This document shows, one piece after another, positions 44,723-56,127 of a stretch of 64,000 nt of DNA. Every line of letters begins with the position of its first letter. Positions within the stretch are counted from its first letter, which is position 1. The translations under genes were made by a program, and so were the position numbers. This stretch comes from Aphanomyces cochlioides (lineage: Eukaryota; Oomycota; Saprolegniomycetes; Saprolegniales; Verrucalvaceae): positions 372,001 through 436,000 of the forward strand of contig JAHQRK010000010.1 in assembly GCA_019828595.1 (NCBI GenBank), in the 5' to 3' direction. Below the pieces are notes generated by a model. The model was not told the origin of the DNA and ran no database searches. It was given only the letters and a program-made list of their open reading frames with translations.

Positions 44723-46467
44723 TCAGACACTTCCCAAATCTCGATGGTGGATTTCGGTTACCATTGCGTTGATGGACGATTGAAGTTCTAGGAGCAGCCG
44801 ATGGGTAGAATCAGGTGTCGATTTTGGTGAGTCAAACCCGTTGGCAGACACTGGGGTATCAGACTCAGATTTCGAAACAGCGTGGATTTCGCGAGTGAGT
44901 CGCTGACAGGCGATTTCGAGAGTTTGGACGCGGTGGAGTAGTGTCGAGTTGTCCTGAGTCAAAGCGTCAAGTTGTGCGTTGAGTCGGCGATTGGATTCGA
45001 TGAGATCGACTTGGTTGAGTTCGCTGCGGTCAAGTTTTTGTTGAGTCGCCGCTTGAGTTTCTTTGTGGGAGCGACTCAAAACCTTAGTTCGTGTAAGATG
45101 CGATGAAAGTCGGAGGCGCGGTCGTTAGCCAGAGTCTCGAGGTTCTGGCTAATGCGCTGTTGTTCAGCCGAGTGCTGTTGCAGGGACTGATGCAAATTCG
45201 AAATGGTCGTTTGTTGACCAGCCAAGACAGTTTCCAAACGGACAAAGTCGGTTTCGTGCGTCGGAGATCGATTAGAATGATGAAGATCGGTTAGTGCAGA
45301 CTTGAGTTCTCCATAAGTAGAGTTCATTTCGAGCTGGACTTGGTTGGTGCGATCGGAGAGTCCATGCAAGGAGATCGATAGAGAATTCAAGGAAGTCACC
45401 GCCATTTCGTGTTGCGACTGCGACGTCTGTAGTGCAAGATTCAAACGATCGTTGAGGGAGTTGAACATAACGGACGAGGAGTCGACTTGCGTTTGTAACG
45501 ACTGCAGTTGGACGGAGAAATTGGAAACCAACGTAAGGGCAGTTTCGGGAGTCTCATTTTCCATTTCAACGTCCAAAGGCACGAGTTCATGGTTCGCTGG
45601 TGGATCGTTCATTTGGCTCGGCACGGACGAAGGTAAGAGCCGTCGAGCGTTCGTGGACTGATCATGAGTTAGGATGACGGGATCGTAAGCGTTCACTTAG
45701 TCGGTGGATCGGGCCGTTGGTCGAATCCCAAGAGAAGGTTGGGTCGAACGTCGATTCGTGGGTCGAACGGTGTCAGGTAGGACTTGAGCGTTAGTCAGCA
45801 ATGGAGTCGAGTGACCTTGTTCCAGACGCAGATTCGAGGTAGGTTGCACGTGTTGAGTCTGAGTCACGACACTTCTTTCTGTGACTAGAGTGCGAGGAAT
45901 ATGGAGTTCGAGTGGATTCGGTCCAGCAAATGCTCGGTGTGGATTAGCAGTCATGAAGCGAGTAACAACAGTGCGCTCGACGATCGCCGATTGAGTCGCG
46001 ACAGAAGTGGAGTTGCTTGCTTCATATTGGACGATTTCTTGAGTGGACTCAGCATGGATCGTTCCCCCATCAGTCAAGGCAAGAGGGAGAACGCTCGAGT
46101 CAGACAAGTACAAGTACTCCCCCTCGGGCAAAGGTACAGAGCAAGCGATCGCGAGTGCAGTCTCTTCGGACAAGGTCAGGTCTTCATTGGAACTGCGAGG
46201 ATCCATTGAGTCCTCGCTGATGAAAGACTCAGAGGTTGTTAACGCCAGGTAAGGTTCAGGTCGGACTCGCTTCTAGTCATCACGTTGCTCGGGTGAGTTA
46301 GCGTGATGTTGAATCCGATATTGTAAGTCGTGCTTCCTTGAGGTTGGAGAGGAAGGACGCGGAATCAGAGCCGAATCAGACCCAGCCATGAGCTGAGGAG
46401 GTGACGCGGAACTTGGATGTTGAGACGACTCGTGGATGGGCGAGTCGGTAGGTCTTCGAGGATCCAT
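44723..46467 (-). pseudogene. Gag-like ORF series, unit 1
   Basis: One reading frame from M-D-P-R-R-P-T-D-S-P at 46467 is cut by TAG at 46273-46275. It restarts at M-D-P-R-S-S-N-E-D-L (46206) and is cut by TAG at 45697-45699. It continues as N-A-Y-D-P-V-I-L to a TGA at 45076-45078, and a change of frame then leads into S-R-S-H-K-E-T-Q to 44723. The third part is a Gln/Ser-rich coiled coil (L-Q-S-L-Q-T-Q-V-D, then L-H-Q-S-L-Q-Q-H), like gag of many oomycete Ty3/gypsy elements. No CCHC finger or pol is attached. The proximity to the LTR (about 50 bp) supports gag. Confidence 0.6.
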
Positions 46468-46519
46468 AGAGATAGAGTCTTGAATAAAATTGGAGAATAC
46501 CCTGCTTCTCCACCACTTT

Positions 46520-46729
46520 TGTGACGGTCGCGGGGATAGCGATGACGCACAAAAAGAATCGAAGGTCCAGACGTTTGGACTTCACAGGAACCGAATATCT
46601 TCGACTTTAGCCAAGGACTCTGCACCAGTATCGGAAGGGGAAGGAGACTAACAACGGTAGTGTAGATTAACCGAGTTGGGAGTACAGACAACTCACGGTT
46701 GAGTGACTCCCACTTGTAGAACAATTACA
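46520..46729 (-). repeat. LTR 2 of the array
   Basis: 210 bp copy of LTR 1, shared between unit 1 and unit 2. The first internal bases on the minus strand are AAAGTGGTGGAGAAGC, a possible primer-binding region. Confidence 0.85.
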
Positions 46730-47446
46730 CTTTAAGGAGGCAATTTAGTTGGACGAAAATGCCAATACAAAAAACAAGTATAATTTCACTGGTGTACATT
46801 TGACGGACTGAAGAACATAAGAACACTCAGTGGCATTCCATTTGAATCAACTGAAGAACAATTGCGGCTTTTCGCTTGCTTCTGGCCGCTGAAAGTCATC
46901 AAACAAACGAAGAATGGTACCCAGGACGCATCTTTCGTTAGCACAGAAGAAGCAAATCAAGAATCACAAGCTTCAGAACCATAAACTGACTCAAGAAGAC
47001 TTGTGCCAATGGGCTTGGAAAACGTTTGGTTGCCGAGTTGGACGCTCAACTATGAGCAAGATTATCAGCGAGGATTTGCCAGAAACACTTACACCTGACG
47101 CTAAACGCCATCAGAAATGGCGCTTCCCAGCCATGGAGGAAGAGCTCTAAAAGTTTGTCCTTGATAGTCAAGCCAAGACTGCGTTGACAGACTTTGTCTT
47201 ATACACCAAAGCTAATCAACTTCTTGCAGCTTCTGGAGTCACTGCATCTGTATCGTTATCTTGGGTTTCAAGATACAAAACTCGCCATGGCATCCGTTCA
47301 TACCGTTTGCATGGAGAAGCCGGGTCGGTTGACGTTGCTGAACTGGATAAGCAGCGACAGGAGCTACAGATTTTGCTTGACCAATACGAGCCTCAAAATG
47401 TTTTTTGGGGTCTACAAACGTTCTTGCTTGGCTGGATCCGAGGGTA
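46730..47446 (+). pseudogene. Captured pogo-type transposase N-terminus, unit 2
   Basis: Repeat copy of the unit 1 fragment (start codon at 46914), with the same in-frame stop and the same 3' junction. Confidence 0.7.
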
Positions 47447-47588
47447 AGCAGCAATAATACAGTTGATCCTGATTTTCGTCGTAGATGAGTTCGATCATGA
47501 GGCCACGGGGGAGCCCGATCCCATGAAACCGAAGAAGGATCCCCATCCACCATCGTGATAACAGTCGATGCGGAGGGAGTCGCTGCGC

Positions 47589-49333
47589 TCAGACACTTCC
47601 CAAATCTCGATGGTGGATTTCGGTTACCATTGCGTTGATGGACGATTGAAGTTCTAGGAGCAGCCGATGGGTAGAATCAGGTGTCGATTTTGGTGAGTCA
47701 AACCCGTTGGCAGACACTGGGGTATCAGACTCAGATTTCGAAACAGCGTGGATTTCGCGAGTGAGTCGCTGACAGGCGATTTCGAGAGTTTGGACGCGGT
47801 GGAGTAGTGTCGAGTTGTCCTGAGTCAAAGCGTCAAGTTGTGCGTTGAGTCGGCGATTGGATTCGATGAGATCGACTTGGTTGAGTTCGCTGCGGTCAAG
47901 TTTTTGTTGAGTCGCCGCTTGAGTTTCTTTGTGGGAGCGACTCAAAACCTTAGTTCGTGTAAGATGCGATGAAAGTCGGAGGCGCGGTCGTTAGCCAGAG
48001 TCTCGAGGTTCTGGCTAATGCGCTGTTGTTCAGCCGAGTGCTGTTGCAGGGACTGATGCAAATTCGAAATGGTCGTTTGTTGACCAGCCAAGACAGTTTC
48101 CAAACGGACAAAGTCGGTTTCGTGCGTCGGAGATCGATTAGAATGATGAAGATCGGTTAGTGCAGACTTGAGTTCTCCATAAGTAGAGTTCATTTCGAGC
48201 TGGACTTGGTTGGTGCGATCGGAGAGTCCATGCAAGGAGATCGATAGAGAATTCAAGGAAGTCACCGCCATTTCGTGTTGCGACTGCGACGTCTGTAGTG
48301 CAAGATTCAAACGATCGTTGAGGGAGTTGAACATAACGGACGAGGAGTCGACTTGCGTTTGTAACGACTGCAGTTGGACGGAGAAATTGGAAACCAACGT
48401 AAGGGCAGTTTCGGGAGTCTCATTTTCCATTTCAACGTCCAAAGGCACGAGTTCATGGTTCGCTGGTGGATCGTTCATTTGGCTCGGCACGGACGAAGGT
48501 AAGAGCCGTCGAGCGTTCGTGGACTGATCATGAGTTAGGATGACGGGATCGTAAGCGTTCACTTAGTCGGTGGATCGGGCCGTTGGTCGAATCCCAAGAG
48601 AAGGTTGGGTCGAACGTCGATTCGTGGGTCGAACGGTGTCAGGTAGGACTTGAGCGTTAGTCAGCAATGGAGTCGAGTGACCTTGTTCCAGACGCAGATT
48701 CGAGGTAGGTTGCACGTGTTGAGTCTGAGTCACGACACTTCTTTCTGTGACTAGAGTGCGAGGAATATGGAGTTCGAGTGGATTCGGTCCAGCAAATGCT
48801 CGGCGTGGATTAGCAGTCATGAAGCGAGTAACAACAGTGCGCTCGACGATCGCCGATTGAGTCGCGACAGAAGTGGAGTTGCTTGCTTCATATTGGACGA
48901 TTTCTTGAGTGGACTCAGCATGGATCGTTCCCCCATCAGTCAAGGCAAGAGGGAGAACGCTCGAGTCAGACAAGTACAAGTACTCCCCCTCGGGCAAAGG
49001 TACAGAGCAAGCGATCGCGAGTGCAGTCTCTTCGGACAAGGTCAGGTCTTCATTGGAACTGCGAGGATCCATTGAGTCCTCGCTGATGAAAGACTCAGAG
49101 GTTGTTAACGCCAGGTAAGGTTCAGGTCGGACTCGCTTCTAGTCATCACGTTGCTCGGGTGAGTTAGCGTGATGTTGAATCCGATATTGTAAGTCGTGCT
49201 TCCTTGAGGTTGGAGAGGAAGGACGCGGAATCAGAGCCGAATCAGACCCAGCCATGAGCTGAGGAGGTGACGCGGAACTTGGATGTTGAGACGACTCGTG
49301 GATGGGCGAGTCGGTAGGTCTTCGAGGATCCAT
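47589..49333 (-). pseudogene. Gag-like ORF series, unit 2
   Basis: Same as the unit 1 series with the same stops and frame change; the only protein difference seen is His to Arg in A-N-P-R-R-A-F. Located just inside LTR 3. Confidence 0.6.
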
Positions 49334-49385
49334 AGAGATAGAGTCTTGAATAAAATTGGAGAATACCCTGCTTCTCCACCACTTT

Positions 49386-49595
49386 TGTGACGGTCGCGGG
49401 GATAGCGATGACGCACAAAAAGAATCGAAGGTCCAGACGTTTGGACTTCACAGGAACCGAATATCTTCGACTTTAGCCAAGGACTCTGCACCAGTATCGG
49501 AAGGGGAAGGAGACTAACAACGGTAGTGTAGATTAACCGAGTTGGGAGTACAGACAACTCACGGTTGAGTGACTCCCACTTGTAGAACAATTACA
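49386..49595 (-). repeat. LTR 3 of the array
   Basis: 210 bp copy, shared between units 2 and 3. Confidence 0.85.
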
Positions 49596-50312
49596 CTTTA
49601 AGGAGGCAATTTAGTTGGACGAAAATGCCAATACAAAAAACAAGTATAATTTCACTGGTGTACATTTGACGGACTGAAGAACATAAGAACACTCAGTGGC
49701 ATTCCATTTGAATCAACTGAAGAACAATTGCGGCTTTTCGCTTGCTTCTGGCCGCTGAAAGTCATCAAACAAACGAAGAATGGTACCCAGGACGCATCTT
49801 TCGTTAGCACAGAAGAAGCAAATCAAGAATCACAAGCTTCAGAACCATAAACTGACTCAAGAAGACTTGTGCCAATGGGCTTGGAAAACGTTTGGTTGCC
49901 GAGTTGGACGCTCAACTATGAGCAAGATTATCAGCGAGGATTTGCCAGAAACACTTACACCTGACGCTAAACGCCATCAGAAATGGCGCTTCCCAGCCAT
50001 GGAGGAAGAGCTCTAAAAGTTTGTCCTTGATAGTCAAGCCAAGACTGCGTTGACAGACTTTGTCTTATACACCAAAGCTAATCAACTTCTTGCAGCTTCT
50101 GGAGTCACTGCATCTGTATCGTTATCTTGGGTTTCAAGATACAAAACTCGCCATGGCATCCGTTCATACCGTTTGCATGGAGAAGCCGGGTCGGTTGACG
50201 TTGCTGAACTGGATAAGCAGCGACAGGAGCTACAGATTTTGCTTGACCAATACGAGCCTCAAAATGTTTTTTGGGGTCTACAAACGTTCTTGCTTGGCTG
50301 GATCCGAGGGTA
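49596..50312 (+). pseudogene. Captured pogo-type transposase N-terminus, unit 3
   Basis: Repeat copy (start codon at 49780), with the same in-frame stop and junction. Confidence 0.7.
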
Positions 50313-50454
50313 AGCAGCAATAATACAGTTGATCCTGATTTTCGTCGTAGATGAGTTCGATCATGAGGCCACGGGGGAGCCCGATCCCATGAAACCGAAG
50401 AAGGATCCCCATCCACCATCGTGATAACAGTCGATGCGGAGGGAGTCGCTGCGC

Positions 50455-52198
50455 TCAGACACTTCCCAAATCTCGATGGTGGATTTCGGTTACCATTGCG
50501 TTGATGGACGATTGAAGTTCTAGGAGCAGCCGATGGGTAGAATCAGGTGTCGATTTTGGTGAGTCAAACCCGTTGGCAGACACTGGGGTATCAGACTCAG
50601 ATTTCGAAACAGCGTGGATTTCGCGAGTGAGTCGCTGACAGGCGATTTCGAGAGTTTGGACGCGGTGGAGTAGTGTCGAGTTGTCCTGAGTCAAAGCGTC
50701 AAGTTGTGCGTTGAGTCGGCGATTGGATTCGATGAGATCGACTTGGTTGAGTTCGCTGCGGTCAAGTTTTTGTTGAGTCGCCGCTTGAGTTTCTTTGTGG
50801 GAGCGACTCAAAACCTTAGTTCGTGTAAGATGCGATGAAAGTCGGAGGCGCGGTCGTTAGCCAGAGTCTCGAGGTTCTGGCTAATGCGCTGTTGTTCAGC
50901 CGAGTGCTGTTGCAGGGACTGATGCAAATTCGAAATGGTCGTTTGTTGACCAGCCAAGACAGTTTCCAAACGGACAAATCGGTTTCGTGCGTCGGAGATC
51001 GATTAGAATGATGAAGATCGGTTAGTGCAGACTTGAGTTCTCCATAAGTAGAGTTCATTTCGAGCTGGACTTGGTTGGTGCGATCGGAGAGTCCATGCAA
51101 GGAGATCGATAGAGAATTCAAGGAAGTCACCGCCATTTCGTGTTGCGACTGCGACGTCTGTAGTGCAAGATTCAAACGATCGTTGAGGGAGTTGAACATA
51201 ACGGACGAGGAGTCGACTTGCGTTTGTAACGACTGCAGTTGGACGGAGAAATTGGAAACCAACGTAAGGGCAGTTTCGGGAGTCTCATTTTCCATTTCAA
51301 CGTCCAAAGGCACGAGTTCATGGTTCGCTGGTGGATCGTTCATTTGGCTCGGCACGGACGAAGGTAAGAGCCGTCGAGCGTTCGTGGACTGATCATGAGT
51401 TAGGATGACGGGATCGTAAGCGTTCACTTAGTCGGTGGATCGGGCCGTTGGTCGAATCCCAAGAGAAGGTTGGGTCGAACGTCGATTCGTGGGTCGAACG
51501 GTGTCAGGTAGGACTTGAGCGTTAGTCAGCAATGGAGTCGAGTGACCTTGTTCCAGACGCAGATTCGAGGTAGGTTGCACGTGTTGAGTCTGAGTCACGA
51601 CACTTCTTTCTGTGACTAGAGTGCGAGGAATATGGAGTTCGAGTGGATTCGGTCCAGCAAATGCTCGGCGTGGATTAGCAGTCATGAAGCGAGTAACAAC
51701 AGTGCGCTCGACGATCGCCGATTGAGTCGCGACAGAAGTGGAGTTGCTTGCTTCATATTGGACGATTTCTTGAGTGGACTCAGCATGGATCGTTCCCCCA
51801 TCAGTCAAGGCAAGAGGGAGAACGCTCGAGTCAGACAAGTACAAGTACTCCCCCTCGGGCAAAGGTACAGAGCAAGCGATCGCGAGTGCAGTCTCTTCGG
51901 ACAAGGTCAGGTCTTCATTGGAACTGCGAGGATCCATTGAGTCCTCGCTGATGAAAGACTCAGAGGTTGTTAACGCCAGGTAAGGTTCAGGTCGGACTCG
52001 CTTCTAGTCATCACGTTGCTCGGGTGAGTTAGCGTGATGTTGAATCCGATATTGTAAGTCGTGCTTCCTTGAGGTTGGAGAGGAAGGACGCGGAATCAGA
52101 GCCGAATCAGACCCAGCCATGAGCTGAGGAGGTGACGCGGAACTTGGATGTTGAGACGACTCGTGGATGGGCGAGTCGGTAGGTCTTCGAGGATCCAT
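50455..52198 (-). pseudogene. Gag-like ORF series, unit 3
   Basis: Same series, shares the Arg variant with unit 2, and has an extra one-base deletion near 50979 that shifts the coiled-coil frame after T-H-E-T-D. Located just inside the truncated LTR 4. Confidence 0.6.
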
Positions 52199-52250
52199 AG
52201 AGATAGAGTCTTGAATAAAATTGGAGAATACCCTGCTTCTCCACCACTTT

Positions 52251-52415
52251 TGTGACGGTCGCGGGGATAGCGATGACGCACAAAAAGAATCGAAGGTCCA
52301 GACGTTTGGACTTCACAGGAACCGAATATCTTCGACTTTAGCCAAGGACTCTGCACCAGTATCGGAAGGGGAAGGAGACTAACAACGGTAGTGTAGATTA
52401 ACCGAGTTAGGAGTA
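52251..52415 (-). repeat. LTR 4 of the array, truncated
   Basis: About 160 bp match the other LTRs up to ACCGAGTT; then similarity fades within a few bases. The promoter-proximal end of the first LTR in transcription order is therefore missing. Confidence 0.8.
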
Positions 52416-52988
52416 GTCGAGCATAATGAGAAGTGAGATACATAGCTATCTAAGAATCGAAACATCTAATATGGAAGGAGCGTGAGTTCGAGGACGCTTA
52501 GGTCGAATCGAACTAGAATCGTAGTGGTTTGAAAGGGATCACCTGCGTGGAATGATCCATGAGTTTGACAAGCAACGATCGAGGCTCAACCGTCATACTC
52601 CATGAAGGTTTGTTCCTCGAGTTCGATACTCGTCTGGTCAGCCACTGGGTGGAAGCTGCTGCCACCACCGACCAGAAAGAGTATCACAGCCTCCCAGTCG
52701 TTACCCAGTCGCACGACAGTTTAGTTCCTCTCTCATGACAACAAAGATGGCGTTTTAAAAGCTAGGAGTAAGAATATCTTCCAGTCATTCCAGCGCGAGG
52801 ATAAAACAAAGTTCATGCCCAAATCTGTCGAAAGGTCGCGGCATGGCAATTGATTCGTCCACGGAAATGATACAGTAAACGCTCAAGCTCTTCTGCGACG
52901 AGGAGATGAATCCTTCGTCAGCCCAAGAAATGGCTGACTTCGATGGAAGTCCTCGCCCTCATACGAAATTTCCATCTCAAGTACCAAC
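52416..52988. other. Non-coding stretch
   Basis: No gene or repeat recognised between the truncated LTR and the quinone-oxidoreductase copy. Confidence 0.4.
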
Positions 52989-54042
52989 ATGTCGTCGATT
53001 CCATCCACGATGAAAGCCGTCCAATTTAACGGCAACGTACCCACGAGCGACGTGACGTCCTTTGTAGACATTGTCGTTCCCGTCCCGACCGCCTCTGGTC
53101 GTGATATCTTGGTTCAAGTCAAGGCGGTATCCGTCAACCTGGTGGACGTCTTGCTCCGAAAGACGCCACCTCTCTATCAATTGCTTGCCACGGAGAGCAA
53201 GCATCGAATCCTCGGGTATGATGCAGCCGGCGTCGTCGTTGCTGTCGGTCCCGAAGCGTCGCTCTTCAAGGTCGGAGACGAAGTGTACTATGCTGGCACG
53301 TGGTCCGTGACGGCACGAACGCCGAATACCATGTCGTGGACGAACGCATCGCTGGTCTGAAGGGCAAGTCGTTGAGTTTTGAGGACGCTGCTGGTCTCCC
53401 TCTCACGGCACTCACTGCTTACGAATCCATCGTGTATCGGCTGCAAGTTCGTCAAAAGTCGGCGGAGAAGTCCAACAAATCCATCCTCATTCTCAATGGT
53501 GCTGGCGGTGTCGGCTCGATTGCTATCCAGCTCCTCAAGGCGCTCACGGACGTGACTATTATCGCATCTGCATCGCGTCCACAGTCCTCCGAGTGGGTTA
53601 AAGAATTGGGTGCCGACCACGTCGTAATCACACTCAGGACATTCCATCTCAACTTGCAGCGATTGGTATTCCTGAAGTCAACTACGTTTTGGCCAACACG
53701 GAACTTGGTCCATACTTTGAAGCTGTCGAGAAAGTGATCAAGCCCGACGGCAAGATCTGCTTGATCGCTCCTCCACCGGAAAGCCTGCCATTCCAAAGAC
53801 TCTTCTTCAAAAACGTCACGTTCTCGTTGGAAGCTATGTTCTCGCGAAGTCCCGAGACGATGGACGATCCTTTGGAGTATCACCGTATCCTCGACCATGT
53901 GCGTGAACTCGTTGACGCCAAGAAGATCCGTACAATCGTGGGCGAAAATGTCGGCGCGATCAATGCGGCAAATTTGAGGAAAGCGCACACTGCCTTGGAA
54001 TCCCGTCGTGTGATTGGAAAACTCGTTCTCTCTGGGTTCTAA
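52989..54042 (+). pseudogene. NADPH:quinone oxidoreductase-like (MDR), two frameshifts
   Basis: Medium-chain dehydrogenase/reductase without introns. N-terminal GroES-like part: M-S-S-I-P-S-T-M-K-A-V-Q-F, I-L-V-Q-V-K-A-V-S-V-N, G-Y-D-A-A-G-V-V-V-A-V-G. The Rossmann fold has L-N-G-A-G-G-V-G-S-I-A-I-Q-L, and the end is G-K-L-V-L-S-G-F. The frame breaks near 53305 (after Y-Y-A-G-T-W) and near 53620 (after G-A-D-H-V-V); each needs one base. Intact relatives reduce quinones with NADPH in the cytosol. The zinc-ligand positions of alcohol dehydrogenases are not evident. Two small lesions suggest recent inactivation, or sequencing error. Confidence 0.82.
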
Positions 54043-54331
54043 CTTTGTAAAACTTGTTGACTTTTTATGTCATGATCTCCAACAACCACACAATCAAGCT
54101 ATCTCAACTTCGTTGGATAAGCAGCACTTTCAATGGCGCGTGATACTTTGTGATCGATGCCAGTCGCCGATTGAGCAAGGCAGCATTTGCCAACTCGGAC
54201 GAAGGGAATGATGACCGTCCATCGTTGTTTGAACTTTGCATGTTTCATTGTCCAAAGCAAAGTCTGGACCGTTTGGGCAATATCGTTGTGATCATGGGCG
54301 TGTTGGTGTTCCAACTGAGTTCAAGTTTTCA

Positions 54332-55332
54332 TTACAAAGCGGACATGACCTTAAAATCCAGAGAGAACCAATTTGCCGACGACTCGAAATTGACTGCGTT
54401 GATCAAACCCAAGCTTTCACCCACAATCGAGCGAACCTTCTTGGCGTCGATCAATTCGCTCACGTGGTTGAGGAGATGGTGCTGTTCTTCGATGTCGTCC
54501 GTCGTGAAGAGAGGACGTGTAAACATGACTTCCCACACGAGCGTGACACTCTTGGTGAAGAGCTTGTCGAGCTTATAGGACGTCATACCAGGCGCTGGTG
54601 GAGATACCGAACAGATCTTGCCTTGGGGTTTGATCACATCGGCGATTGTGTCAAGATAAGGCACGAGTTCCGTGAACGCCAAGACGTAGTCGACTTGAGG
54701 AATGCCAATGTCCTTGAGCTGCGATGGAATGTCTTGCACATGGTTGACGATGAAGTCCGCACCCAATTCTTTCACCCACTCGGACGATTGTGGACGCGAC
54801 GCAGTGGCAATCACAGTCACGTCGGTGAGCTCTTTGAGAAGCTGGATGGCAATCGAGCCGACACCACCGGCACCATTGAGAACGAGTACGGACTTCTTGG
54901 TCTGAGACTTGGCAGGGACTTGAAGACGGTGGAAGATGGATTCGTACGCGGTGATCGTCGTGAGAGGAAAAGCCGCAGTGTCCGCAAAACTCAACGACTT
55001 TGGCTTGTGACCGACAATGCGCTCGTCCACGACGTGATACTCGGCGCAACCTTGAAAAGCGAGGCGTCTGCGCCGACAGCAACCACGACGCCAGCTGCGT
55101 CGTAACCGAGAACCTTGTGCTTGTTTTCTGTCGCGAAGGCATTGAAAAATGGAGGCGTTGTGCGGAGCAAGACATCCAATGGGTTGACGGACACAGCTTT
55201 GACTTGGACCAAGATGTCATGGCCAGAGACACTCGGAACAGGAACGACAATATCCTCAAAGGAGGATGCATCGTCGATGGAGACGTCGACGTTGAAGCGG
55301 ACAGCGCGCATGGTGGAAGGAATATAAGACAT
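54332..55332 (-). pseudogene. NADPH:quinone oxidoreductase-like (MDR), inverted broken copy
   Basis: Starts M-S-Y-I-P-S-T-M-R-A-V-R-F at 55332, tail-to-tail with the copy at 52989-54042. The nucleotide-binding motif L-N-G-A-G-G-V-G-S-I is intact and the stretch 55030-54332 is open. An internal deletion after S-L-F-K-V (near 55050) removes the segment with Y-Y-A-G-T-W in the other copy and shifts the frame. The C-terminus after I-N-A-V-N-F is also out of register with the paralogue. Confidence 0.8.
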
Positions 55333-55988
55333 GTTGGTGATGAGATCGAAATGAAAAGTGAGTCCACGCGGGTCATGTTTGTCAATATGTAGGGGATCTG
55401 CGGATCTTAAGACACTCAGTCTTCCAAAACATTTGCTTAAAGTATCGTTTCGATATCATATGCCAAAGGATTACTTCGAAAGTACATCAGTGGTAATCAC
55501 ATCTGTCAGATTAATACAGTAGTAAAGTTGTGTTTGCTCAGAGAAATTATTAATTTCTGCAAACAGTGATATCGAGTTGTTTGAAGCTTCGAAGCTCATG
55601 ATTGCATTATAACCAAAACGATGTTTCCATTTCAATGACAGCACTTATTACGACAGAGTATTTCGTCGGTAGTATTGACCGAGAAGGTTGATTTACTCCA
55701 CCCTAGAAATTAATGCGTGCTTCTGATAATTGCTTTGTTGGTTATAAAATAAGCCCATGAGATTAAGCACCATCAAAGGAAACCGAAGAGGAAGCTGAAT
55801 CATAGCAATCTTAATAGCTACAAGGATGGATCTTCTCTGATATTCTCGGCATCGTTTTCCATCGTTTAAACAACATTCAATCTTAGATTTAGTTTAGCTT
55901 TGATTCCCCAGCTCCGAAGCCGCAAATTTGAGTTTGGTGGTTCGACAGGTTTATTTCATCCTTATTAATATACTAGTATACCGTAGTA
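55333..55988. other. AT-rich non-coding stretch
   Basis: No gene, RNA or repeat recognised; ends at the TA target site of the pogo-type element. Confidence 0.4.
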
Positions 55989-56127
55989 CAGAGGTCTGGG
56001 AAATATAAGTCCACCTATTAACCCTACCCTATTATTAGACCTTGAAATTTAATAATATTAATTATGAGGATAAATTCAAATGGCAGGATGACAACCAGCA
56101 TTTAATGGCCACAAAGTTTTTGATGGG

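Larger units (their letters stand above)
43654..52415 (-). mobile_element. Tandem array of a non-autonomous LTR element: four LTRs, three internal units
   Basis: Period 2,866, 2,866, 2,865 bp. In minus orientation each unit is LTR, primer-site region, gag, then a junction near 44580 (and its repeats), a pogo-transposase piece in opposite orientation, then the next LTR, which is shared. LTRs at 43654, 46520, 49386 and 52251 start TG and end CA on the minus strand. Units differ by very few bases (for example a G/A that changes His to Arg in gag, and a one-base deletion at about 50979). No pol is present. The outer end of the last LTR is cut off at about 52415. This pattern is typical of unequal recombination between LTRs. 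Confidence 0.85.

Noticed and set aside
43654..52415. CRISPR or satellite DNA explanation for the regular repeats
   Set aside because: The unit is 2.87 kb with LTRs and gag, so it is a retroelement array. No short spaced repeats of CRISPR type exist in the window.
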